Positions 1 to 10,875 of a stretch of 36,402 nt of DNA are shown piece after piece. The DNA lies in contig JAYMTA010000168.1 in NCBI GenBank assembly GCA_036897625.1, forward strand, positions 1 to 36,402, written 5' to 3'. The stretch's first letter is position 1, and each line of letters starts with the position of its first letter. The position numbers and the translations under genes are program-made. The stretch is from Pelargonium cotyledonis (taxonomy: Eukaryota > Streptophyta > Magnoliopsida > Geraniales > Geraniaceae). The notes below the pieces were generated by a model. The model saw only the letters and a program-made list of their open reading frames with translations, had not been told where the DNA came from and made no database searches.

Positions 1-2057
<2,057 letters not shown>

Positions 2058-2743
2058 GTGATCATTGATAGCACACTGAACAACCTAGCTAGAAATATTT
2101 TGTATATAAAATAGAGATTAGACATTATAATCTGTAAGTAACATGCATGCAGGCAATATTGACAATAATCCAAAGTGGAAGAGCCCACATGCAATTATAA
2201 CAAACTGTCCTCTCTGAACAAAAAAACCACACTGTTATACATACCAATAGTAACAGCAAAATCTGAGTGCCACTAGGAAACACAAACATCAGTACGGCAA
2301 AAAGACCCAACTGATAGATTTATTTTGCATATATACCTTTGTTTAGTTCTACACTCTCTATTGCTAATTTGCTACCACTCAAACCAGTTTGGATGTAGCT
2401 AGCAACATATATGGAGTCCTGTCAAAGCATTGGACAGCAGTTGCAAGTTTTAACTTTGTCCTGGCCGTAAAAGACAGGAAGCAAGAGTCACCAAGCACTT
2501 GCAAATTATTTTACTCTAATATTCATCACAATTACAAGTGGTATTCTAGTTACTGGTCGATAGCTAACGAGTGATCATCAATTATGGATGATGATAATTC
2601 GGTGCGTTTTTTCACCAACTTCTGTTGCCACTTGTTTTTAGAATCCATTTGCAGCACATTACATATATATATATATAGCGCAGACAAAATGTTTACCTTT
2701 CATTTCCACTGGAGAAAATTGCATCATGCTCAGGATAGGCTAT
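2058..2743. other. CKX 3' flank and downstream spacer
   Basis: This holds the CKX 3' untranslated region followed by AT-rich sequence. A short (AT)n run lies at about 2663-2677. Short open frames here (2125-2310, 2389-2574, 2584-2793) show no family similarity or splice logic. No RNA gene was recognised. Confidence 0.5.
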
Positions 2744-3672
2744 TCATCGATCCTCTGCCTCATGTTGCTTTCCAAATTTCGTACTTCTTTTAACAAAAGC
2801 TTCCTCAGCCACCACTGAAACCAAAGCCTGAAGAAATGTAATATGAATTAATGTGCCTGAGAAGTCATATATAATCAGTATGAGCTTTACTCCATAATCA
2901 TAAAAACAAGAATCACATTACAGACAAACTGAGAATACACAAAGAAATGAAGAAGAAAAAAATCAGTGCATGGCTACACCACGTCCATGGCATGCCTGTT
3001 TTCCTAGATAAGAAAATCCACAAATAATATCAACATAGGGACAACTTATCCAGAACAAATAATAAGATTTCAGAAAAATTATATATTTGACATCTTAGAC
3101 AGTCATTTGACCTCTCATCACCATTAACATATATTGTTTATTTGATGTTGATTATTTGTGGAGAACGAAGAATATCTGTAATGTTCATACATCTGCACAA
3201 GCAATCATCGTTGCACGCCTTGATCTGGCAGGTTTAGGAAGAAATCCAACTAGGGTAAAACTTGTGAATTAGCCATCAGTTAACAATCAATCCAGAATAT
3301 CATTGTCAAAGGTAAATTCATCAGTTGTATGCCAAACCGGTGGCAGAAGGAGCTGTTACAAAACCAGAAGGCTGAGGGATAGGAAAAAGGAGGAATGATT
3401 TCATTCACATAGCATTTCCTGCATCAAGTTAATTTGGTCACTTGTACTATTAAAACATATAATCAATTGCTTTTATTTATTTAACAAGCTCCCTTTGACA
3501 CTCTTTTCATACAGACTATAAACATATCCCCCACAAACAGATAAACCTCATCACAAACAAGACCAAATTATGATTCTGTGAAGCCATTAAAATAAAATAT
3601 TAATTCAGTTTGAAGCACAAATAACCTGAGGGTTTTTTAGGCTGTTCAGGACACTGCAAATGCCAACAAACC
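2744..3672 (-). CDS. Unrecognised small multi-exon gene, last three coding exons
   Basis: I do not recognise the product. On the minus strand three putative exons link in phase: 3672-3626 (after ..TTTCAG, before GTTATTTG), 3249-3191 (after CCCTAG, before GTATGA) and 2827-2744 (after CTTCAG, ending TGA). Together they read about 62 codons without a stop. The pieces include VCWHLQCPEQPKKPS, GFLPKPARSRRATMIACAD and a charged C-terminus ending KFGKQHEAEDR. The phases 1/0 at the two junctions agree without adjustment, which is the main evidence. The C-x5-C spacing in the first piece is suggestive of metal binding but is not a named domain. An exon just upstream (about 4004-4150) could end at 4004 in matching phase and would add a hydrophobic segment, but its acceptor is uncertain. 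The alternative is a non-coding spliced transcript. Confidence 0.38.
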
Positions 3673-4780
3673 CTGAAACAAGTCATAAATCAGCCTCACT
3701 TTTCTTCGAACCTATTAAACATTGGGCAATTCCATAGTAACACAGAGTACACATTTTCAGGCTGAGGAAAAATCGAGTAAAATCTATGTCAACCCTGGCC
3801 AAAACTCAAAAGGCCAGAGTTGAAACCTCTGAGATTAGTCCTGAGGTTTTGCACTTTTGCTCCAAATGAATATTCCAAATAAAATATGAAAAGTAACATC
3901 TAGTAATCACTAATCATAAATGAAAAATGAGGGAAACCATCAACAGTAAAACTCCACTAACATAATAAAACGAGGGAAGAAATAGGATTTGCTCACATAC
4001 ACATGATAACTGCAGGTCCCTTTGAAATGGGTTTAATACAGCAAATGTTCTCATTGTAATGCAAAGCGAAGCAAACCCCCAAGCACAGAAGAATAATTGG
4101 CAGCAGGATCACTGATGCCAGGTAACCCCGCAACTTGACCCGGCTTCAACCTCAGTAACATGGCTTGTTCCCCTAGAGACTCATTGAATTTGTGATAGCT
4201 AATAAGCTGAAAATCTGAACCAAGCAATCAGAGACTTTGGGAGAAGCACAAACCCACTAGAAAGATACAGAAACCAAAACTCCGAAAACAACAAGAAGCT
4301 ATGTTGGGAGTTTTGAAATCATTATGGTGAAGTAAGGTTCCCAAATTAAATGCCTGGCGTCTTCCACAAGCATCACATTGTTGCATTTTCTGATCAGTCC
4401 TCACTAAGGAGGAGGAAAAATATATATTACACGAAAAAGGGGATACACGAAAACTGAGAAACACTAATTTGTGTTGTGGATCTCATAGCATAGAAAAGTA
4501 AAGCACCGTGGAAGGTGATCATGTCTTCAATAATCTCAGGAAACAAACAAAAGACGTGCAAAATTTAAACAGAATTTGACAAAAATGAATGAAATGAACG
4601 GTTGAAGAGAAGTGATCATACACATTTTGACGATTCATTGGGACTAAATCAGCGGATTTTGTAGATGATGATCGGATCGGAGCGGAGCGGATGGGAACGA
4701 GTCAGTCCGCAGTTGGAGCAGTGAGTTCAGAGATGTAAATCGCTGAGGCGTGGGAGCGGGAACAAAATGAGAGGCATTCA
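3673..4780 (-). other. Putative 5' part of the unrecognised minus-strand gene
   Basis: On the minus strand the interval about 4770-4630 resembles a leader: GC-richer than its surroundings, with a short ATG frame (MNRQN) at 4639 followed by GTGTATG. Coding-like pieces occur near 4395-4300, containing CDACGRR, and 4206-4050. I could not join them into one model. The first exon, start codon and number of exons are therefore unknown. An AAAACGATGTCGT motif at about 4792-4804 resembles a palindromic element seen upstream of many plant housekeeping genes. Confidence 0.3.
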
Positions 4781-5505
4781 CAAAACGATGTCGTATATCG
4801 CGCGCACAAGATTATTATTGACCCTCTTGCTCCGATTCAAATGGATAAAAATTAATTTAAACTTGATCTAAATCAATTATTTTGTTCGGTTCAATTTTGG
4901 ATAAATCAATTCAATCCAAAATTGATCAAATTGTATCGGTTTTAGATCCAATAGAAATTCAAATACCTATCGATTATAATTCAAATTGTCAAACTCTACT
5001 TACTTGTAGTTATTACTGGTGATTTGGCTTTTTATAATGAATTTAAATTTTCAGACCTATTTCATTTTCTCAATTGGTATTCCCCTAAAAGTCAAAATAA
5101 GTGCCATAATTGACGTTCTATACAAGCTAGAAGTAATTTTGTTAATAATTGTTTTCTTTTTCCTTAAACGCCTTTATTATTCAAAAGAACTCAAGTTGTT
5201 ATAACCGTTGACTCTATCTTATAGCATATACAAGGATTTGTCTAAATTATTGGTAATCCCATCACAATGAAATATGTGACATCAGGATCAAGATATATTG
5301 TATGCCAGAAACATAAAATCTGATGCATTCTGCAAAAAATATTATAGAAATGCATGATTTGTAATTGGCAAAGTACACTAACATTGTTTAAGACAGTCAA
5401 TTAACTCCACAAAAATTAATACATTAAGCAGGACGTCACGGAAGCATTGCCTGTGTGCTCCGGACTCTAGGATGTATTTATATAGCAGCAGGACCGATCC
5501 TCTTA
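4781..5505. other. AT-rich spacer and UBC16 3' flank
   Basis: This is very AT-rich sequence with simple runs. It includes the 3' untranslated region of the E2 gene, read leftward from 5505. The frame at 5019-5204 is low-complexity hydrophobic and not supported as a gene. Nothing else was recognised. Confidence 0.45.
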
Positions 5506-8077
5506 TTACACTTTGTCATCGTGGAACCACCATCTGGTCTCCTTCGGGGATCTTCCATTTCTACAGTTCTTCACATAGCGATCATTGTCCGCAGGGCGTT
5601 GCTGTACCCATGAAAATGTGTTTATTTATGACTACTGTTAACACTTGAGCTAAAATATCGAACTCAAGAAAAGAAGAAAATATAGAGCTATAATTTGAAA
5701 GTATAGAAATTTTGAACCATACCTTCATAGTTGAGCTAGACAACATAGATAGGATACTGATACAGATGGAACTAACAGTCATTGCTGGGGACCAGGAATC
5801 ATAGAGAATATCTGCAAGGATACATGAGAAAGTATTCCTTTGAATATTAGAGCAATTGAAGCAGCTCATACCGCCTTTCTTTTTCATGGATCTGTAATTG
5901 TATCTACTATTTTTACATTTTTAACTTAACTGTTCCGATTATATATTCTGCAAAAGTACAATGTTGTAAATAATGTTAATTTTTGGACACAAACTTGTGA
6001 AGTCATTTGCCCGGCCGACCACTCTAACATGACATGCTTCAACAAATCAAAAGTGATGGATGTATGCCAATATTGATTAGAAATCATTTTCCTGATGTAT
6101 AACCAAATAGAATATAACAAATGAACAGTTTGTGCTTCTTTTTTTCTTCCTAGAGCACTGACAAATATAAAATCAAAATTTTATAATCTGTACTTTTAAT
6201 TCATTTTCAATTAGGTTGGGATAAGCTGTCACCCAAATGCAATTCCTGAAAGTATTCCCGTTACATTAATGCTCAACACTTGGACCATTAAAAATTTGTT
6301 TATTCAATGTCACACCAATCAACAAATTCAACATATGCCCACTAAAGTTTAGCTGGCATGATACCTTCACCAGTAGATGAGGTTCTTCTTTGAACCAATG
6401 ACATATTAAAGAGAAAACAATATGTGAAGCTCTTGAAAGGTCCATAGCACTTATTTGCAAATTGCAATAGGAAGCAGAGGCAGAAAACTCAGCTTCCTAC
6501 AAATCCAGTATCGGGCCAGTGGTCCTAAAATAGAATCCCTAGTGCACAAATATGGTCCCTACCTCATGGCGTGAAACTTTTTTTATAAAGAAAATGAACC
6601 TGAATAAATCTAAGGAGAGTTTCACTAGTATATATCAGTTTGTGTTCTTGCAACCACAAACTCTTATTGTCAATACCTTACTTTCACAAATATGGTATAG
6701 CGCTTCCATTTTGATATTTATGTAGAGGGACTTGTAGGAAAATAGGAAAATGGAAAGAAAACGTCATTAGGGATATATTTGACATTCATAGTTCAATTAG
6801 CTGGCCCTATAAACTATTAGACACTTGGTAAAATAAAGTATTTAATCACAGAGATAGTTGGACAATGATTTGCGTACCTTTCCCCTCAGAATATGTAGGT
6901 TTTGTCAATCACAGAGAAGTCTCAAGAATAGAGAATACTTAAACTTTTCTTCTCATTCAAGAGAAAATAGTGACTACCACAACTACTAGAATACTTCGAA
7001 TAAGTCTTATGTAAACGAACTTATGACTAACTAGCAAGAGCTCCACAATGACAGATAAAAATGGAAAGTCCGCTAAAACTTTTCATTGAATCTTAAAACA
7101 AAGTGCATTTAGCATAATTGGTGAAAAGAAATAAAAAATTTGAATGATCCTGGTAATCCAATAAGCTCAAAGTAATAAGCAAAAGGCGTCAATAGAATAT
7201 TACAAAACAATCTACAATCAATATTGTTGAAAACAAATAAAGAATTCGATGGTACTCAATACTCACTAGTAAATCAGATTACTTAGCAAAAAGCAACAAA
7301 CTTAAGAGCTCTACACAATCAAGAGATTCAGATATGGAATTTAGAAAAACGAGGCAAATTGGTAACAAAGGCAAGAGCAGTACCTAAACAGATATGTCCA
7401 TTGCTATATATGTGAGGATGCATAGGCGCGGGAGGGATAAAAATCACCTGTTACAGATAAAATACGCAAACATAAGTACATAATCAGACTTTATATTCCA
7501 TGATGTCTTGAAATTGACTCAGATTACACACCTGAGGCGCTTCCATAGGATAATGCTCGGGGAAATCCACCTGGAGCTGATACATTTCATTAGCGTACAA
7601 CGTCCCAGGGGCTCCGTTGACTTCGATAACCCATCTTCGCACAGAAAGTCAAGCAAATTAGCCCCAATTCACAAAAAAATCAGACCTAAAATTCATCAAT
7701 ATTTTGAAGAAAAAAATGATCAAATCAAAATCCAGAAGTGAAAGAGTCAAAACCTCTGAAGATTATCAGTGACCTTGTGCTTGAATCCGGCCGGAGGATT
7801 GACCTGCCACTCCAGTAGCTCTTTCTGTTTGGGTGTCGCTTGGTGGTGGGGGCGGGGGGGGGTGTCCCCCTGCCACTCCAGTAGCTCTTTCTGTAGCCTA
7901 TTACAGGCGATCTTGCTTAAAGCCTACGCAATTCAACACCAATCACAACAATCAAAAAATCAAAATTAGGGCACACGCATGTACATACACGCTAGCCTCT
8001 AATACGCAGAGATGTGAAACGAGACAGAGAGATTGAAGAAGATGGACCTTTCGCGAAGCAGCCGAAGAGCTGGTCAT
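5506..8077 (-). CDS. UBC16: Ubiquitin-conjugating enzyme E2 (UBC15-18 group) with 22-residue insertion
   Basis: E2 enzyme that carries activated ubiquitin on a cysteine and passes it on with an E3. Exons on the minus strand are 8077-8048, 7923-7754, 7634-7532, 7447-7384, 5811-5723 and 5601-5506. They total 552 nt, or 183 residues plus TAA. The start MTSSSAASRK matches the family N-terminus. The UBC fold is complete: VIEVNGAPGTLYANEMYQL, FPEHYPMEAPQVIF, the HPHIYSNGHICLDILYDSW active site (Cys121 here, Cys99 without the insert) and a C-terminus ending KETRWWFHDDKV. The family is normally 161 residues. The extra 22 (29-50) follow helix 1, where KELLEWQ occurs twice around GDTPPRPHHQATPKQ. The insertion keeps the frame and all splice sites. 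Intron 4 (5812-7383) is long and holds no recognisable gene. Whether the inserted protein folds or is active is not known. Confidence 0.93.
7803..7894. repeat. Direct 26-bp repeat flanking a 40-bp GC-rich filler inside UBC16 exon 2
   Basis: Identical 26-bp copies lie at 7803-7828 and 7869-7894, separated by 40 bp (7829-7868) rich in G/C, including an eight- to nine-G run. The period is 66 bp, so the reading frame is preserved. The arrangement resembles template-switch or filler-DNA repair of a break, not a transposon: there are no terminal inverted repeats. Confidence 0.9.
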
Positions 8078-8400
8078 GGCGTCTTCGAGGAGAGAGAGAC
8101 ACACAGAGACGAGGGTGGGTTGGGGTGGAACTGTGTGGGCTTTTCTGTGTTGTACTTTTTTCTGGAATTGGGAGCAAATCTTGTGTACATTAATTGAGAT
8201 CATCGTGATTGGTCAGAAATGAGAGGCCCAATCTAACGGTCAGAATTGTTCGGTTGGTAATCAAAAGTTTGACACCGGGTTCTGATTTAGCCACGTTAAT
8301 AACTGTATCTTGTACTGTGTCTACGTTTATGTACCGTAATAACTAATAGTCTTAAAAAAAAGACATAAAAATAGTTCTTTTTTTTTTTTGCCTGAAACAT
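8078..8400 (-). promoter_or_regulatory. UBC16 5' leader and promoter region
   Basis: Immediately upstream of the E2 start, the minus strand is CT-rich (about 8080-8115: CTCTCTCTCC, CTCTGTGTGTCTC), a common feature of plant housekeeping leaders. No clear TATA box was identified. The boundary is inferred. Confidence 0.4.
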
Positions 8401-9699
8401 ATTGAATCCATAAGTGGTACCGTTTTTTAAGCTCCGATCTGATGTTGCTGAATGTTCGGTTTAGACTTTGAAGCTGTGTTTAATTCACCATTTAACTCGC
8501 ATTTTGTCAATTTTAAAGACCCTAAGAAAATAACTATCTCAATACGAGAGTTTACAATTATATTCAAACATAAAAAAGAATAATAAAATTTATCCCGAAA
8601 TAGAATATTTGATGTCTTTTTGAGATTATAAAAAAATAATGTATTTTTAGAAAATAATTTGATAGTTAAAGTGCACATTTTTCATGATTTTTGGTTCAAA
8701 CCATGCAACACCGCAAAAGGAATAAGTTTTGGCTGAATTCCTCGTCAAGAGCAGCTTCACTAAACACCAATGATGACATGCACCTTCCTAAAGGTTTCAA
8801 GATGTAAGAAGTTGGAAAACTCAAGCTTCCGCCAAAAAAAAAACAAAAAATAATGGGGGCGGGGTAATGAATTACTTTATTCAAAAACCCTCTTCAAAAC
8901 TTGTGGGTACTATATGTGGACGACTTGTCCACCTTACATTGTAGAAGTGCCGATATCTTGATAGTCTCCTTAGAAAGAGACTAAGATATACTTGAGTTAT
9001 AAGATTAAGGTCACCCTCAACTAAGTCGAATACGGACCTTAGTAGCAAACATGAAATTAACCAAAACTCTTAGAGTTAAAACCCTAAAAATTTGATGTGA
9101 ACCAGTGTCCGGGTTAGGAGGCTATTATGAGGTGTGAGACCCCACTTTGGAAAAAAAAAAGATTGGGAAGGAGTTGCATCCCTTGTAGTTCAAGTATTGT
9201 CAAATAGGACAAGTCATAAGAGAAGATAATATAGAAGCATTTTTTTATAAATTGTCTCCCATACTACAACCACCTACCCAAGGGCATGTAAGTGCGAAAT
9301 TATGAGGTCCCGGCTATCAAAAAACTCGTTCGAGTTCAGCCTATTTGAGAAGTTCTCAAGTGTTGGATTGATGAATGTTTTAAGCTACCTTGTGGACAAA
9401 CAACTCCCCTGAGACCACATAGAGGCCACTTCCATACTCAAGAGGTCAGGATGCTATGTGGCGAGCGAGAAGGAAAATCTATATTGGATATCGTTTTACA
9501 AATTCCTCCTTCGTTATCTCTACATAAAGGATGTAGCCATTATCTCAGGAAAAGAGTCTAATCGAATAAATCTTTTGCAAATGTCACTATTGACTATATT
9601 TAATGGGTAATGGGCATGATTGAATAAGTGTGGATTGCCAACTCAACATGAACATCTCTCAAGTTCCCACCATCGAACAATTTTTTTGTGCTAGTAATG
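8401..9699. other. Intergenic, AT-rich; no gene seen
   Basis: No supported coding frame or RNA gene. Homopolymer tracts and long, weakly structured sequence suggest old repeat material. The stretch ending at 9699 may belong to the same decayed retroelement as the fragment that follows, but no domain could be read in it. Confidence 0.4.
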
Positions 9700-9900
9700 T
9701 GGCATTCCACCATGTGGGGGGCTCTAGCTATCTCATGAGACCTTTCAATTGTCAAAACAAGAAAATATGTAGTCGAGTATGTCGATCACTTCACCAAGTA
9801 GATTGAGGCGAGAACTCTATTTAATATCACTTAAGAATGCTCATGTAATTTATTTCAGAAGATATTCACTTGACATGAGATTCCCCAAGCCGTGGTCACG
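9700..9900 (+). mobile_element. Decayed Ty3/Gypsy retrotransposon integrase fragment
   Basis: Reading forward from 9700, the frame resembles the start of the Gypsy integrase core: a W..MWG block, then VVEYVDHFTK, a stop at the position of the usual Trp, then IEARTLFNIT. The consensus in plant Gypsy elements is close to DYFTKWVEAEPLATIT. After a stop the similarity continues in another frame as KNAHVIYFRRY..RFPK, matching the region before the ..FGIP.. motif. Two in-frame stops and a frame change show it is long dead. No long terminal repeats were found nearby. Confidence 0.7.
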
Positions 9901-10126
9901 AATACACCTGATTATGCGGGTCGCGGGCCGGTTTTGGGCTAAGCCCGCACAGGTCGCAAGCCTAAATGATTCGGGCCAAAACAACCCACAATTTTAGCTG
10001 GCCTAAACGGACCACGAGTCATGGCACCTAGTTCCACTAGATGTCCGTGGATGATGGATACGTGTGGTGACATTGGAAGTCATCTATTTTCCACCTCCAA
10101 AAAATAGGTCAAGCCGAAGCCGTAAA

Positions 10127-10460
10127 TAGGGATGGCAAAAGGAACCAACCCCGACGGGGACCCATTCTCCCCGCCCCGATCGGGGCGGGGCGGGGATTAA
10201 GTTTTTTGGGGTTCGGGGGTAGGGGAAGGTATACCCCGTCGGGTCGGGTTCGGGTTCGGGGAAGCTATACCAAATTCGGGGCGGATCATCGGGTTCAGGG
10301 AATCCCCGTCCCCAAACGGGGCGGGGAAAGTAAGACAAGAAGCGGGGCGGGGCAGGTTCGAGGCTCAAGGAAAATGACCGGGGCGGGGCAGGTTCGAGGC
10401 TCAAGGAAAATGACCGGGGCGGGGTTGGGGGTTATGAAACCCGCCCCGTTGCCATCCCTA
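10127..10460. mobile_element. Non-autonomous hAT-type MITE, 334 bp, intact ends
   Basis: The ends are exact 12-bp inverted repeats, TAGGGATGGCAA at 10127-10138 and its complement at 10449-10460. They are flanked by a perfect 8-bp duplication, GCCGTAAA, at 10119-10126 and 10461-10468. An 8-bp target duplication and TAGGG-type ends are diagnostic of hAT elements. The interior is very GC-rich, full of GGGGCGGGG blocks, and contains a tandem repeat; it encodes no transposase. The open frames crossing it on both strands are by-products of its composition. Confidence 0.88.
10344..10415. repeat. Two tandem 36-bp units inside the MITE
   Basis: Two identical 36-bp copies, 10344-10379 and 10380-10415, each begin GGGGCGGGGCAGGTTC. 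A partial third copy (GGGGCGGGG) follows. The G-run density could support quadruplex structure. Confidence 0.9.
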
Positions 10461-10468
10461 GCCGTAAA

Positions 10469-10875
10469 CCATAATCAAGAGTTAGAAACGAACCATCAAA
10501 GACCAACTCAATAAGTGGTACCACAAGTCACCTTGTCCTATGGTTCCCAAGTACAATCTCAAGGCCGCAATTGGGGAGTAATCATTTTCAACTAGCTCTA
10601 CTCATGTCTCATTCTAACAAACCCATCAAACATTATCAATCTTTTCAAGTCTAAGAAAGAATCTGGAGCCTGCCTGATTCAAATTTTGGAAAATCTTAAA
10701 ACTGATCATAGACTTGATGCTATTTTTGTTAGTTAGCTAACAAGTCTAGCAAAGGAAACTTGGATACAAAATGCAAAACTTTCTTTTTTCTGATTACATA
10801 ATAATAAACAGCAATTCCTAATATCAGGACATGACACCAAACATTGGTTACCAAACAGCTTTTTTTTTTTTTTTT
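10469..10875. other. BLH11 3' flank
   Basis: This is AT-rich sequence downstream, on the minus strand, of the BLH11-like stop codon, presumably including its 3' untranslated region. A poly-T tract lies at 10861-10876, ending at the stop codon of BLH11. No gene was recognised. Confidence 0.45.

Noticed and set aside
4228..4464. 78-codon minus-strand frame with a C-x2-C motif as a complete gene
   Set aside because: Composition changes abruptly along it and likely splice sites fall inside; at most part of it may be an exon of the unrecognised gene.
7754..7923. The 66-bp insertion in UBC16 as a retained or alternative intron
   Set aside because: The only usable GT..AG pair near it would remove 80 nt and create an immediate stop; the 66-bp repeat itself has no matching splice signals.
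10350..10366. GGTTCGAGGCTC resembling a tRNA T-loop
   Set aside because: It occurs in a tandem repeat inside the MITE and no acceptor, D or anticodon arms surround it.
10084..10514. Two overlapping frames of about 100 codons on opposite strands
   Set aside because: Both run through the GC-rich hAT MITE and its tandem repeats; their Pro/Gly/Arg-rich reading is a by-product of composition.
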